Shown: positions 34,301 through 42,182, numbered from the stretch's first letter. The stretch: 64,000 nt of DNA from Actinotalea subterranea (GCF_008364845.1 NZ_VTTP01000003.1:186001-250000), one strand, 5' to 3'. The notes: generated by a model from the sequence alone, not told the origin. Program-made: numbers and translations.

Positions 34301-34333
34301 GAGAGCCTGGAGCGTCATGGTGTGCAGGTGCAT
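31301..34333 (-). CDS. sbcC: Exonuclease subunit SbcC (SMC-like ATPase)
   Basis: 1010 residues. The N-terminal ATPase half has Walker A GPTGAGKST (35-43) and AQFVQTVVLPQGEFASFL (Q-loop region). Two long Ala/Arg/Glu-rich coiled coils flank the zinc hook CMVC near residue 527, through which two molecules dimerise. The C-terminal half has the signature LSGGETFYVSLCLALGLADV and Walker B LFVDEGFGSLD. With SbcD it forms the Mre11-Rad50-type nuclease that cuts hairpins and protein-blocked DNA ends. The ATG shares one base with the sbcD stop (TGATG), so the two are co-translated. Confidence 0.97.
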   Translation of the reverse strand: MHLHTMTLQALGPFAGTHTIDFAELGASGIFLLEGPTGAGKSTIIDAIVFALYGKVASAEASEDRLRSAHAAPETETFVDLVLESGSGIYRIRRTPRFERPKRSGSGTTTQQPGAKLWRLTDVDRPDEGELLATRLDDVGVEVQRIVGLDRAQFVQTVVLPQGEFASFLRAKPEDRRGLLQKVFGTEVYEAISVRLDRMRAEATRQVEAARQAVGRSAAGFVGAAALADEDAQAVRDAAEGSAAVAALTALVDRLESGIAADVTRASGDAEAVEARRVAARAALDEARALDAALTRRAALVRERAGLDEQGPEHARRVERHDRARRARTVLPWVQGAEQAAGVADAATQTVRRLRDDVVPDLRDLVDESTELGVQRKTLAVERDRCTAVRATLDRLVELEGGLTVRRSVLEEARAQRTRLTTERDRAVAERTRRPEERATLVGDLDAARSVAAGRPAAEQRAAAGSARLEAAVDVDALVAELARVDVEVQGAATDARHAIAEAANVQQARIRGIAGELAESLVDGEPCMVCGGIDHPHVATRVPGDVTVEDVEAAEARRSTAQDALTDVTARRGALRERMEARRAAAEGTDVTTATAMLEAARAEVAACTEAAVHQAELEAALVAFDAATEQIDAQVAALGAEIAAVDARLADLAAGLQRDEAEVDAARDGAATVQERARALDDRARQVSAWSDALATLEDARATSAARSEELADALREHGFRDVAEVHAAHLPDRELDAVERAIKDHEAAVARVDGGLAEPELARLPAGMTVDVAAAASACATAEDEAARVAGEVARLRQTAAAAHTARTDVERAVSELVRAERDAAPVTRMANLAGAVGGDNTRRLSLATYVLTRRFEDVVAAANARLTAMSAGRFELVRSDEREDVGSRKTGLAMKVVDHHTETLRDPRTLSGGETFYVSLCLALGLADVVTAEAGGIDLGTLFVDEGFGSLDTETLDIVLAELGRLRDGGRVVGVVSHVDALKQSIAERIEVRRLEDGSSTLTVRA

Positions 34334-35583
34334 CAGGCGCTCCGCTCCGCGGCCAGGACCTGCTCGTACGCGCGGCGCAGGACCTCTACCTCGTCGGGCG
34401 TCGCCGGTCCCCCGGTGACGTGCTCGACGAACTCCGCGGCGACCTCCAGCGGGTCGTGCGCGGCCGTGATCGCCGCCACCGGCCCGACTCCCTCGCGGGC
34501 CGGCGGACGGTGCTCGACGGCGAGCACGTGCGGGAAGCGGGACCGCACGCGGGCGTAGAGCTGGTCGGGCCGGGCGGCGTCGGTGACGACGACGCGCAGC
34601 CAGCTGTCGACGTGGGGCTCCCCGGCCTCGCTCAGCAGGTCGGCGAGCGGGCCCACCACCTCCGCGAGGCGCCGCGGCACGGGTGCGGCGACGAGCTCGA
34701 CCTCGCCCACGACGCCGTGCGCGCCCAGCTCGACGAGGGCCGTCGCCTTGCGGTGGTGCATCTCGGAGAACGAGTAGGTGAGGGGTGAGCCCGAGTACTG
34801 GAGCACCGGTGGGCTCGACGGCCGCGCGTCGGGCGTGCTCGACGGCGGTGCCGGGGCGACCGGGAAGGAGATGCGCTGGGCGCCGTGCAGGTGACCGAGG
34901 GCGACGTAGTCGACGCCCTCGAACGCCGTGGCCGGGACCGAGTCGACGCCGCCGACCCGGATGTCGCGCTCCGACTCGGACGCCTGCCCGCCCAGCACGA
35001 ACGCGTGGGCCATGACGACGCTGCGGCCGCCCCCGCGAGAGGCCAGGTCGGCCCGGATGCGCCGCATCGCGGCCGACATGACAGCCTCGTGCGACCGTGC
35101 CAGCGGTGCACGATCCCCGCCCCCCGCACCGCCCCCACCGTCCCCGGCGCGCTCGCCCTCGCCCGCGAGCTCGTGCCGTGCGGCATCCGGGTCGAGGTAC
35201 GGCAGCGCGAACACGAGCACCGGTCCGTGCTCGTCCGCGAGCTCGACCGGGCGCCCGACGTCCGCCACGCGCGCCCGCAGGTGGACGCCGTCGCGGAAGA
35301 GCGAGGCCGCGAAGCCGAGCCGGATGGCCGAGTCGTGGTTCCCGGGCGTGAGGATCACCGGGGCGCGCTCGGACAGCCGGGCGAGCGCGTCCGCCAGCAG
35401 CTGCACGGCCTCGAGCGGCGGGATGGCCCGGTCGTACACGTCCCCGGACACGACCACTGCGCCGACGTCCTCGGCGCGCGCGAGCTCGACGAGGTGGTCG
35501 AGGTAGGCCGCCTGGTGGGTCAGCAGGTCCACACCGTGCAGCGTGCGACCGAGGTGCCAGTCGCTGGTGTGGAGGATCCGCAT
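34333..35583 (-). CDS. sbcD: Exonuclease subunit SbcD (Mre11-like)
   Basis: 416 residues. The phosphoesterase motifs are complete: RILHTSDWHLGRT (Asp and His metal ligands), VVSGDVYDRAIPP, LTPGNHDSAIRLG, VVMAHAFV and ALGHLHGAQ. A Gly/Ala-rich low-complexity insertion sits near residues 155-170 and a Pro/Ser-rich one near 262-275, otherwise it is normal. I start it at MRILHTSD (35583) because TAGCGT lies 7 nt upstream as a leaderless -10 box; an ATG-equivalent codon 30 nt further out would bury that promoter. It heads the sbcDC operon. Confidence 0.96.
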   Translation of the reverse strand: MRILHTSDWHLGRTLHGVDLLTHQAAYLDHLVELARAEDVGAVVVSGDVYDRAIPPLEAVQLLADALARLSERAPVILTPGNHDSAIRLGFAASLFRDGVHLRARVADVGRPVELADEHGPVLVFALPYLDPDAARHELAGEGERAGDGGGGAGGGDRAPLARSHEAVMSAAMRRIRADLASRGGGRSVVMAHAFVLGGQASESERDIRVGGVDSVPATAFEGVDYVALGHLHGAQRISFPVAPAPPSSTPDARPSSPPVLQYSGSPLTYSFSEMHHRKATALVELGAHGVVGEVELVAAPVPRRLAEVVGPLADLLSEAGEPHVDSWLRVVVTDAARPDQLYARVRSRFPHVLAVEHRPPAREGVGPVAAITAAHDPLEVAAEFVEHVTGGPATPDEVEVLRRAYEQVLAAERSA

Positions 35584-35590
35584 GCCGGTG

Positions 35591-35596
35591 ACGCTA
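35591..35596 (-). promoter_or_regulatory. -10 element of the sbcD leaderless promoter
   Basis: On the minus strand TAGCGT ends 7 nt before ATG 35583. No ribosome binding site is visible. Confidence 0.55.
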
Positions 35597-35697
35597 GCCC
35601 GAGGCTCCGACACCCGGCCGCATGCGGTCAGGCGCGTCGAGCGGCCCGCGCCCCGAGCCCGTGACGCCGGCCGGCGTCACCACGGGGCCGCCACCGG

Positions 35698-36828
35698 TCA
35701 CCCGCCGACGACGACGAGCGCACCGGCGACGGCGGCGGCGAGCAGGGTCGACACCGCGCCTAGCGCCGCGGCCCGCCCACCGGTCCGCACGAGGACCCGC
35801 AGGTCGACGCCCGTGCCCAGGCCGAACATCGCGGCCGTGAGCAGCGCCGTCGTCGTGACCTTGGCGACGTCAAGCACGGGGTCGGGCAGCCACCCCGTCG
35901 ACCGCACGAGGACGGCCACGAGGAACCCGGCCACGAACAGCGGCAGCACGGGAGGGCGCGTCGGCCGCGAACGCCCCGCGGCCCCGTCGGTCGCAGCCCC
36001 GTCCCCCACAGCTCCGTCCCTCACGGCCACGTCCGCACCCGCGGAGCCCCCCGCCGCCCCCACCGCGACCACGGCCCGGCGTCGGCGCACCACACCCACC
36101 CCGGCCACGAGCGGTGCCAGCAGCACGACCCGGCCCAGCTTGGTGACCGTCGCGACCGCGAGCGCGGCCGCCGAGACCGCGCCTCCCGCGGCGACGACCT
36201 GCGCGACCTCGTGCACGCTCGCACCGATCCACAGCCCGGCCTCGTGGTCGGTGAGGCCCAGCAGGCCGGCCGCGACCGGCAGGACGACGAGCGCGAGGGT
36301 CCCGTACAGCGTCACGAGGGCGATCGCCGTCGCCGTGTCCTCCTCGCGCTCGCCCTCGGGGTCCACGACCGCCGACATCGCGGCGACGGCAGCGGCGCCG
36401 CAGATGGAGAAGCCGGTCGCGACGAGCAGCGTCATGACCGGCGGCACCCGCAGGAGGCGTCCGAGCAGCAGCGTGCCGGCGAACGTCGCGGCCACGGTCC
36501 CCACGATGACGAGCAGCCCGTGACCGCCGAGGCCGAGCACCGCCGGGACGGACAGCTGGAGCCCGAGGAGCACGACGCCGGTTCGCAGCACCTTCTTCGC
36601 CGACCACGCGACGCCGGGCTGCGCAGCCGCCGGAAGGGCCCGCAGGTTGCGCACGGCGACGCCGAGCACGATGGCCACGATGAGCGCGGAGACGGCGGGC
36701 ACGGCGGCGGAGAGCGCGAGGCTCGCGGCCGCGGCAGCCGCCGTCATGAGGAGGCCGGGGAGGAGTCGGGTCAGGGCGGCGGGCACGTCCCATGATCTCA
36801 GCCCGGCCGGGACGCCTTCTCGCGGCAC
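35698..36828 (-). CDS. YeiH/UPF0324 family putative anion exporter
   Basis: 376 residues, about ten hydrophobic segments. Family landmarks are GVAWSAKKVLRTGVVLLGLQLS, the GFSICGAAAVAAMSAVV segment, ALVTLYGTLALVVLPV and ASVHEVAQVVAAGGAVS. YeiH proteins are annotated as putative sulfate exporters, though direct evidence of substrate is thin. A long Ala/Gly/Asp-rich loop (about 255-300) separates the N- and C-terminal halves and is unusually hydrophilic. GTG 36828 was used; GTG 36786 is a shorter alternative that still keeps the first membrane segment. It stands alone between sbcD and a divergent peptidase. Confidence 0.9.
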   Translation of the reverse strand: MPREGVPAGLRSWDVPAALTRLLPGLLMTAAAAAASLALSAAVPAVSALIVAIVLGVAVRNLRALPAAAQPGVAWSAKKVLRTGVVLLGLQLSVPAVLGLGGHGLLVIVGTVAATFAGTLLLGRLLRVPPVMTLLVATGFSICGAAAVAAMSAVVDPEGEREEDTATAIALVTLYGTLALVVLPVAAGLLGLTDHEAGLWIGASVHEVAQVVAAGGAVSAAALAVATVTKLGRVVLLAPLVAGVGVVRRRRAVVAVGAAGGSAGADVAVRDGAVGDGAATDGAAGRSRPTRPPVLPLFVAGFLVAVLVRSTGWLPDPVLDVAKVTTTALLTAAMFGLGTGVDLRVLVRTGGRAAALGAVSTLLAAAVAGALVVVGG

Positions 36829-36843
36829 CGTCGCGCGGCCTGA

Positions 36844-36864
36844 CCCGGGACCCGACGTCCCGGG
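36844..36864. promoter_or_regulatory. Perfect hairpin upstream of the YeiH gene
   Basis: CCCGGGAC / GTCCCGGG, 8 bp with a CCGAC loop, lies 16 nt upstream of the YeiH start in the divergent region before the S9 peptidase. It could be an operator or a leader hairpin; there is no gene ending here for it to terminate. Confidence 0.45.
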
Positions 36865-37033
36865 CGCGTCGCACCGCGCAGGTGGCAGGATCCCGGGTGA
36901 GATCTGCGGTCAGGGGTTATCCGCGACGCCAGGGGTACCGATGTAGGAATCGCCGCGTCCTTGACCGCGCCCGCTCGCACCGTCCGTACGCACCAGACCT
37001 GGTGGCCACGCGCCACCGCCACAGGAGGACCAG

Positions 37034-39220
37034 ATGCCGCCGACCCACGAGACCGGTCCCGGGCTCCGCCTCGTCCAGGACACCGACTCCGTGGAGTCCG
37101 ACTCCTTCGCCCTGACCACGCCGTTCCACGACCTGGACGAGTACGTGGCGCTGCCGCGGATGTCCGGCCTGGTGCTGTCGCCGGACGGCTCGCGCCTCGT
37201 GACGCAGGTGTCGACGGTCAACCACGACGCGACGAAGGTGCACACGGCCCTGTGGGAGGTCTACCCGACGCGGGCGAAGCCTGCCCGCCGCCTGACGCGC
37301 AGCGCCCAGGGTGAGTCCGGTGCGGCCTTCACGCCCGACGGGGACCTGCTGTTCACGTCGTCGCGCCCCAACGCGGACGCTCCCGAGAACTCGGACAAGC
37401 CGCTCGACAAGCCGGCCCTGTGGGTCCTTCCCGCGGGTGGTGGCGAGGCACGCATCGTCGCGACGAGCCCGGGCGGGGTGCGCGACGTCCGCACGGCCCG
37501 CTCGTCTCCCGCGGTCGTGTTCGCGACCGACATGCTGCCGACGGCCGCGAGCAGCGCGGACGACGAGCGTCTGCGCGCGCTGCGCAAGGACAAGAAGGTC
37601 AGCGCGATCCTGCACGACGGGTACCCCGTGCGGCACTGGGACCACGACCTGGGCCCCGACGCCCCGCACCTGCTCGGCTGGCACTTCTCGGCGAACGACG
37701 ACGTCGCGCGCGCGGTCGAGGTCGCGAGCCTGAGCATCGAGCACCTCAAGGTCACGGACCTCACGCCCCGTCCCGGCCACGCGCTGCGCGAGGCGGAGTA
37801 CGACTTCAGCCCCGACGGGACGTTCGTGGTCTCGACGTGGCAGGTCTCGCAGGCGCGCGGCGACCTGCGCACGATCCTGGTGCGCATCGACCTCGACTCG
37901 GGCCGTCGCACGGTCCTCGTCGACGACGCGCAGGCGGACGTCGGCTCGCCCGTCATCTCGCCCGACGGTCGCGCGGTCGCGTTCGTCCGGGACTCGATCT
38001 CCGACCCCACGACGGCGACGCGTCGCACGCTGCACCTGCTCTCGCTCGACGCGCCCGACGAGGGCCCGCGTCAGCTCGTCGCGCACTGGGACCGCTGGAC
38101 GACGTGCCACCAGTGGCTGCCTGACGGCTCGGCGCTGCTCGTCACGGCGGACCAGGACGGGCGCGCCCCGGTGTTCGCGATCGACCTCGAGGCCGACACG
38201 GTCGAGCAGCTCACGAAGGACGACTACGCGTACTCGGACCTGCAGGTCGCGCCGGACGCGAGCGTCGTCTACGCGCTGCGCGCCTCCTATCTGGCGCCCG
38301 CGCACCCGGTGCGGATCCACCTGGTCGCGGACGAGAACCGCATGCCGGGGACCGTCACGGTGCTGCGTGCGCCGGCGCCGCCGCCCACCCTGCCGGGCAC
38401 GCTGACCGAGGTCCGCACGACCGTCGGCGAGGGCGACGAGGCGACCGAGGTGCGCGGCTGGCTCGCGCTGCCCGACGGCTCGGGTCCCGAGAGCCCGGCG
38501 CCGCTGCTCCTGTGGATCCACGGCGGCCCGCTCGGCTCGTGGAACAGCTGGTCGTGGCGCTGGAACCCGTGGCTGATGGTCGCCCAGGGCTACGCGGTGC
38601 TGCTCCCGGACCCGGCGCTCTCGACCGGGTACGGCCAGGACTTCGTGCAGCGCGGCTGGGGCCGTTGGGGCGCCGAGCCCTACACGGACCTCATGGCGAT
38701 CACCGACGCGACGATCGCGCGCGACGACGTCGACGAGACGCGCACGGCCGCGATGGGCGGCTCGTTCGGCGGCTACATGGCCAACTGGGTCGCGGGCCAG
38801 ACGGACCGCTTCTCGGCGATCGTCACGCACGCGAGCCTGTGGGCCCTGGACCAGTTCGGCCCGACGACGGACGGCGCCTACTACTGGGCCCGTGAGATGA
38901 CGCGCGAGATGGCCGACGCCAACTCCCCGCACCGCAACGTGGGGAACATCCGCACCCCGATGCTCGTGGTGCACGGGGACAAGGACTACCGGGTGCCCGT
39001 CGGCGAGGGCCTGCGGCTCTGGTACGACCTGCTCTCGGCCTCGCAGCTCCCGGCCGACGAGGACGGCAGGACGCCGCACCGGTTCCTGTACTTCCCGGAC
39101 GAGAACCACTGGGTGCTCACGCCCCAGCACGCCAAGGTCTGGTACCAGGTCGTGCTCGGCTTCCTGGGTGAGCACGTGCTGGCCCAGGGCCCGGCGACCC
39201 TGCCGGAGACGCTCGGCTGA
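37034..39220 (+). CDS. S9-family serine peptidase (prolyl oligopeptidase/acylaminoacyl type)
   Basis: 728 residues. The N-terminal half (about 30-430) is a beta-propeller with repeated SPDGxxL motifs (LVLSPDGSRLVT, AAFTPDGDLLFTS, PVISPDGRAVAFV, TCHQWLPDGSALLV). The C-terminal hydrolase domain has the oxyanion region WIHGGPLGSWNSW, nucleophile GGSFGGYM with Ser577, HGDKDYRVP with Asp651 as likely acid, and DENHWV with His692. No signal peptide, so it probably trims short peptides in the cytoplasm. ATG 37034 has AGGAGG 5 nt upstream. Closed by the terminator at 39237. Confidence 0.95.
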   Translation: MPPTHETGPGLRLVQDTDSVESDSFALTTPFHDLDEYVALPRMSGLVLSPDGSRLVTQVSTVNHDATKVHTALWEVYPTRAKPARRLTRSAQGESGAAFTPDGDLLFTSSRPNADAPENSDKPLDKPALWVLPAGGGEARIVATSPGGVRDVRTARSSPAVVFATDMLPTAASSADDERLRALRKDKKVSAILHDGYPVRHWDHDLGPDAPHLLGWHFSANDDVARAVEVASLSIEHLKVTDLTPRPGHALREAEYDFSPDGTFVVSTWQVSQARGDLRTILVRIDLDSGRRTVLVDDAQADVGSPVISPDGRAVAFVRDSISDPTTATRRTLHLLSLDAPDEGPRQLVAHWDRWTTCHQWLPDGSALLVTADQDGRAPVFAIDLEADTVEQLTKDDYAYSDLQVAPDASVVYALRASYLAPAHPVRIHLVADENRMPGTVTVLRAPAPPPTLPGTLTEVRTTVGEGDEATEVRGWLALPDGSGPESPAPLLLWIHGGPLGSWNSWSWRWNPWLMVAQGYAVLLPDPALSTGYGQDFVQRGWGRWGAEPYTDLMAITDATIARDDVDETRTAAMGGSFGGYMANWVAGQTDRFSAIVTHASLWALDQFGPTTDGAYYWAREMTREMADANSPHRNVGNIRTPMLVVHGDKDYRVPVGEGLRLWYDLLSASQLPADEDGRTPHRFLYFPDENHWVLTPQHAKVWYQVVLGFLGEHVLAQGPATLPETLG

Positions 39221-39236
39221 GCCTGGTGTGACGCGC

Positions 39237-39272
39237 CGACGGCGCCGGTCCCTGCGGGGGTCGGCGCCGTCG
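39237..39272 (+). terminator. Terminator after the S9 peptidase gene
   Basis: A perfect 11-bp stem, CGACGGCGCCG / CGGCGCCGTCG, with a 14-nt loop, starting 16 nt after the stop. Confidence 0.75.
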
Positions 39273-39316
39273 TGCGTCCGGGGGTGTGCCCCGGCACGGC
39301 CACGATGCCGGCACGA

Positions 39317-39385
39317 GATGTCGAAGATGTTTGACACACCGGGCCGGTTCGCGCGACGCTAGCGATGTCAAAGATTCCAGACATC
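39317..39385 (+). promoter_or_regulatory. Promoter with two operator copies before the membrane/XRE module 1
   Basis: Two half-palindromes share the layout GATGTC-N10-GACAYM: 39317-39338 (GATGTC...GACACA) and 39364-39385 (GATGTC...GACATC), 47 bp apart. A consensus -35 TTGACA (39331-39336) lies inside the first, and the second ends directly against the GGAGG ribosome site. A repressor bound to both would block transcription and translation of the membrane protein/XRE operon; the XRE protein of the same operon is the natural candidate. Confidence 0.7.
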
Positions 39386-39396
39386 GGAGGTGCGCC

Positions 39397-39813
39397 GTGT
39401 CGCTCGCGCAGAGGAGCCAGTGGGTCGAGGTCGCCGCGGCAGTCCTCCTCCTGCTCGGCCTCGGGCTCTGGCTCGGCACCCAGCTCTCCCACACCGCACC
39501 CGAGGACATCCGCTTCGGCCCGGAGGTGGGCACGGTCGCTATCGCGATCAACCTGCTCTTCATCGCGATCCGCACCTGGGTGCGGCGCAGCACGTCTCCC
39601 GGCGACGACTTCGCCGACGAGCGCGACCGGGAGCTGGGTCGGCGTGCCGACGCGATCACGATGCACGTGTTCATGGGCCTCGCCGTGATCCCGCTCGTCC
39701 TGGGGCTCTCCGGCGCTGCGCCGGTGTGGTTCGTGACATCGCTCCTCGCCGCATACCTGCTGGCAGGCCTCGCGAACGCGCTGATCCGCCTCGGCCTGTA
39801 CGCGCGCGGCTGA
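39397..39813 (+). CDS. DUF2178-like small membrane protein (module 1)
   Basis: 138 residues with four hydrophobic segments (WVEVAAAVLLLLGLGLWLG, VGTVAIAINLLFIAIRTW, AITMHVFMGLAVIPLVLGL, TSLLAAYLLAGLANALIRL). A charged cytoplasmic loop, DDFADERDRELGRRADAI, resembles the DERE loop of DUF2178 proteins, which are often encoded next to an XRE regulator. GTG 39397 has GGAGG 7 nt upstream and lies just after the operator pair. The XRE gene follows after 4 nt. What it does in the membrane is unknown. Confidence 0.8.
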   Translation: MSLAQRSQWVEVAAAVLLLLGLGLWLGTQLSHTAPEDIRFGPEVGTVAIAINLLFIAIRTWVRRSTSPGDDFADERDRELGRRADAITMHVFMGLAVIPLVLGLSGAAPVWFVTSLLAAYLLAGLANALIRLGLYARG

Positions 39814-39817
39814 CCTC

Positions 39818-40081
39818 ATGACCCCCAAACCCACGCGGGTGACCAACCGGATCCGCGTGCTGCGCGCCGAGGCCGGCGACATGAGCCAGGCCCGCCTGGC
39901 GTCCCGGGTCGGCGTGACCCGTCAGACGATCATCGCGATCGAGCAGGGCAGGTACTCGCCGACCCTCGAGACCGCGTTCCGGATCGCCCACACCCTCGGC
40001 CGTCCGCTCGACGAGGTGTTCGCCTACACGCCAGAGGACGCGCGCCCGGCGGGCGAGACAGGGCCGACGTCGCCGGGCTGA
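39818..40081 (+). CDS. XRE-family regulator (YgzD-like), module 1
   Basis: 87 residues. One helix-turn-helix of the compact YgzD kind: NRIRVLRAEAGDMSQARLASRVGVTRQTIIAIEQGRYSPTLETAFRIAHTLGRPLDEVF. It has only a short disordered tail and no sensor domain. Transcribed with the preceding membrane protein (4-nt gap), which is typical of this regulator type. It probably represses its own operon through the GATGTC-N10-GACATC sites upstream; that pairing is inferred. Confidence 0.9.
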   Translation: MTPKPTRVTNRIRVLRAEAGDMSQARLASRVGVTRQTIIAIEQGRYSPTLETAFRIAHTLGRPLDEVFAYTPEDARPAGETGPTSPG

Positions 40082-40124
40082 GCCGGAGCGCCGGCGAGAA
40101 CGGGAGCGCAGAACCCTCACCAAG

Positions 40125-40175
40125 CCATCTCGATTACCGATACGTTTGGCGACAGCAGATCGACTATCGAGATGG
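40125..40175 (+). promoter_or_regulatory. Long inverted repeat before the membrane/XRE module 2
   Basis: CCATCTCGAT (40125-40134) and its exact complement ATCGAGATGG (40166-40175) are 31 nt apart, with two further ATCGA/CGATA-like half sites between. The right arm ends 7 nt before the ATG and overlaps the G-rich ribosome site. The region is notably AT-richer than its surroundings and must contain the promoter. Likely operator for the XRE protein encoded in this module. Confidence 0.7.
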
Positions 40176-40182
40176 GGGCGCG

Positions 40183-40923
40183 ATGAGCACCGAGCTGGAC
40201 CAGATGGTCACCCGGCAGAGCATGCGATCGGCGATCACGGTCGGCGTCATGACCGTGGCCGCGTGGCTGGCCATTGTCGCCGGCGTCTTCTACGCCGCCC
40301 TCGCCGTCCAAGGACAGACCGGCGGCGACGTCCCGGTACGACTCGACGGCCTTGAAGCCGCGATCTCGAGCCATGTCGTGCCCTGCGTCGAGGGCTGGCC
40401 AGAGGACGGGAGCGCCGGATGCGCCCCGGCAGTGACGGCGGACGAGTGGCCCGGCGGCGAGCCGCTCCCCGTCGGGTACCTCGGGGGTATGAGCGCCGGC
40501 ATCAACGACGTCGGGCCCCTCCCCGCGCTGCTGTCGGCCGCCCCCCAGTGGACCGCCCTGATGGCAGCCGGTGCGGTCGTCCTCGTCCTCATCCCTGTGC
40601 TGCGCAGCACGGCGGCCGGGCAGCTCTTCCGGCCCGGCAACGACCGACGCCTCGCGGCCGCAGCCGCGCTGATCGTCCTGGGGTGGGTCGCCGGAACAGC
40701 CGGGCCAGCGCTGGCGGCCCCGACCATCATCGACCTCATCGAAGCGGCACCCCGGTACACCGAGAGCGGCCCGTTCGAGCAGTTCGCCATGCCAGCAGGA
40801 TGGCTCGTGTTCGACCTGCGCATCGCGTGGTGGCCCGCCCTGCCCGCACTGCTGCTCGCAGCGCTCGCCGGAGCCACCAGGGCGGGCACCCGGATCACGG
40901 CCGACACCGAGGGCTTGGTATGA
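40183..40923 (+). CDS. DUF2975-like membrane protein (module 2)
   Basis: 246 residues with four membrane segments (about 18-43, 115-140, 155-178, 208-235). A large extracytoplasmic loop between segments 1 and 2 has a Cys pair (VPCVEGW and AGCAPAV) that could form a disulfide. The segment LRSTAAGQLFRPGNDRRLAAAAALIVLGW matches the pattern of DUF2975 proteins, usually encoded with a YozG-type XRE regulator, as here. ATG 40183 follows GGGGGCG. Its stop overlaps the XRE start by 4 nt. Function unknown. Confidence 0.82.
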   Translation: MSTELDQMVTRQSMRSAITVGVMTVAAWLAIVAGVFYAALAVQGQTGGDVPVRLDGLEAAISSHVVPCVEGWPEDGSAGCAPAVTADEWPGGEPLPVGYLGGMSAGINDVGPLPALLSAAPQWTALMAAGAVVLVLIPVLRSTAAGQLFRPGNDRRLAAAAALIVLGWVAGTAGPALAAPTIIDLIEAAPRYTESGPFEQFAMPAGWLVFDLRIAWWPALPALLLAALAGATRAGTRITADTEGLV

Positions 40924-41225
40924 CCGACGACGGCGACAAGAGCCCCCACCGCGTCGTCAGCCACCTCGGGGAGCTGCTGGAGGCACGGGGCTTGACCCTC
41001 GTGCAGCTCGCCGCCCTGACCGGCGTCACGGTCGCGAACCTGTCGGTCTTGAAGAACGGCCGGGCCCGGGCGATCCGCTTCTCGACCCTCACTGCCATCT
41101 GCGACGCGCTCGACTGCCGCCCGGGCGACCTCCTCGACGTCGAGCGCGACGACTCGCGCGCCTCCGCGCCTCAGACGGCGGGGACGATCGCCAAGCCCTG
41201 GCTCAACGAGAGCCCGGTCCGGTAG
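40920..41225 (+). CDS. XRE-family regulator (YozG/Cro-CI-like), module 2
   Basis: 101 residues with one helix-turn-helix (about 13-75): HLGELLEARGLTLVQLAALTGVTVANLSVLKNGRARAIRFSTLTAICDALDCRPGDLL. The NLSVLKNGRARAIRF recognition region is characteristic of the YozG/Cro-CI group rather than the YgzD type of module 1. Its ATG overlaps the stop of the DUF2975-like gene. It probably controls its operon through the inverted repeat at 40125-40175. The tail is short and disordered. Confidence 0.9.
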   Translation: MTDDGDKSPHRVVSHLGELLEARGLTLVQLAALTGVTVANLSVLKNGRARAIRFSTLTAICDALDCRPGDLLDVERDDSRASAPQTAGTIAKPWLNESPVR

Positions 41226-41236
41226 TCAAGCCTCAG

Positions 41237-41255
41237 GCCGGGCGGCTCCGCCGGC
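41237..41255. terminator. Hairpin between convergent XRE and HU genes
   Basis: GCCGGGCGG pairs with CCGCCGGC (one bulged G) around a 2-nt loop in the 30-nt gap between the two stops, so it can serve both strands. Confidence 0.6.
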
Positions 41256-41537
41256 TCACGCCTTCGCCGCTTCCTTGAGCGCCGACCCTGCGGTGATCTT
41301 GGCGCTCGTCCCCGCCGGGATGTCGAGGGCCTCGCCGGTGCGCGGGTTCCGGCCGACGCGGGCGGCCCGGTGGCTGCGCTCGACGGCGAGAAGGCCGGCG
41401 ATGCGCACGGGGGTGTCGCCGCGCAGGGCCGCCTCGAGGACGTGCTGGAGGCCGGCGAGCGCGGCGTCCGCCTGGGCCTTGGTCAGGCCCGCGTGCTCGG
41501 CGATGCCTGCGACGACGTCGGAACGGTTCAGTGCCAT
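41256..41537 (-). CDS. HU-family DNA-binding protein
   Basis: 93 residues, the normal HU length. Dimerisation helices (MALNRSDVVAGIAEHAGLTKAQADAAL) and the DNA-clasping arm RAARVGRNPRTGEALDIPAGTSAKITAGSALKEA, with the intercalating proline in NPRTGE, are present. AGGAG lies 6 nt before ATG 41537. It is the last gene of the minus-strand cluster of zinc-independent ribosomal proteins, 57 nt after the L31 gene, so it may be transcribed with them under zinc starvation. It differs from actinobacterial HupB in lacking a long Lys/Ala tail. Confidence 0.93.
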   Translation of the reverse strand: MALNRSDVVAGIAEHAGLTKAQADAALAGLQHVLEAALRGDTPVRIAGLLAVERSHRAARVGRNPRTGEALDIPAGTSAKITAGSALKEAAKA

Positions 41538-41594
41538 GGGTGTCTCCTGGGGGTCGGTCGGGTGCGTGGGGTCGATGGCCGGCGGCCGGGAGCC

Positions 41595-41864
41595 TCAGCG
41601 GCCCTCACGTGCGGCGTCGTCGGTCAGGCCGTACCGGCGTCGGAACTTCTCGACGCGGCCGGCGGTGTCGAGCACGCGCGTGCGGCCCGTGTAGAACGGG
41701 TGGGACGCGCTCGACACGTCGACGTCGACGACGGGGTACGTGCGGCCGTCCTCCCACGCGACGGTCACGGCCGACGTCATGGTCGACCGGGTCAGGAACG
41801 CGGTGCCGGCCGACGGGTCCCGGAACACCACGGGGTGGTAGTCGGGGTGGATGCCCTTCTTCAT
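41595..41864 (-). CDS. rpmE2: Ribosomal protein L31, type B (zinc-independent)
   Basis: 89 residues. The start [20 protein letters not shown] lacks the CxxC zinc ribbon of ordinary L31 and the tail [23 protein letters not shown] is typical of type B. C-minus L31 replaces the zinc form when zinc is scarce and frees zinc. AGGAGGAG precedes the ATG. It lies 12 nt downstream of the S14 gene in the Zur-controlled cluster. Confidence 0.97.
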   Translation of the reverse strand: MKKGIHPDYHPVVFRDPSAGTAFLTRSTMTSAVTVAWEDGRTYPVVDVDVSSASHPFYTGRTRVLDTAGRVEKFRRRYGLTDDAAREGR

Positions 41865-41876
41865 GTGCTGCTCCTC

Positions 41877-42182
41877 CTACCAGCTGGACTTGGTGACGCC
41901 GGGCAGCTCGCCACGGTGGGCCATCTGCCGGAACCGGATGCGTGACAGGCCGAACGTCCGCAGGTACCCGCGCGGGCGGCCGTCGGCCACGTCGCGGTTG
42001 CGCAGACGGGTGGGGCTCGCGTCGCGCGGGAGGGCGTGCAGCGCGGCCATCGCGACGGCCCGCTCAGCGGCGCTCGCGTGCGGGTCGACCGACGCGGCCT
42101 TGAGCTCGCGGCGCCGCTCGGCGTACCGGGCGACCACCTGGGCGCGCTGCTCGTTGCGGGCGATCTTGCTCTTCTTGGCCAT
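41877..42182 (-). CDS. rpsN: Ribosomal protein S14 (zinc-independent form)
   Basis: 101 residues: [24 protein letters not shown] at the start and [41 protein letters not shown] at the end. It has no CxxC pairs, unlike the 61-residue zinc form, so it is the C-minus paralogue. Its ATG shares one base with the L33 stop (TGATG), showing translational coupling within the cluster. Confidence 0.97.
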   Translation of the reverse strand: MAKKSKIARNEQRAQVVARYAERRRELKAASVDPHASAAERAVAMAALHALPRDASPTRLRNRDVADGRPRGYLRTFGLSRIRFRQMAHRGELPGVTKSSW

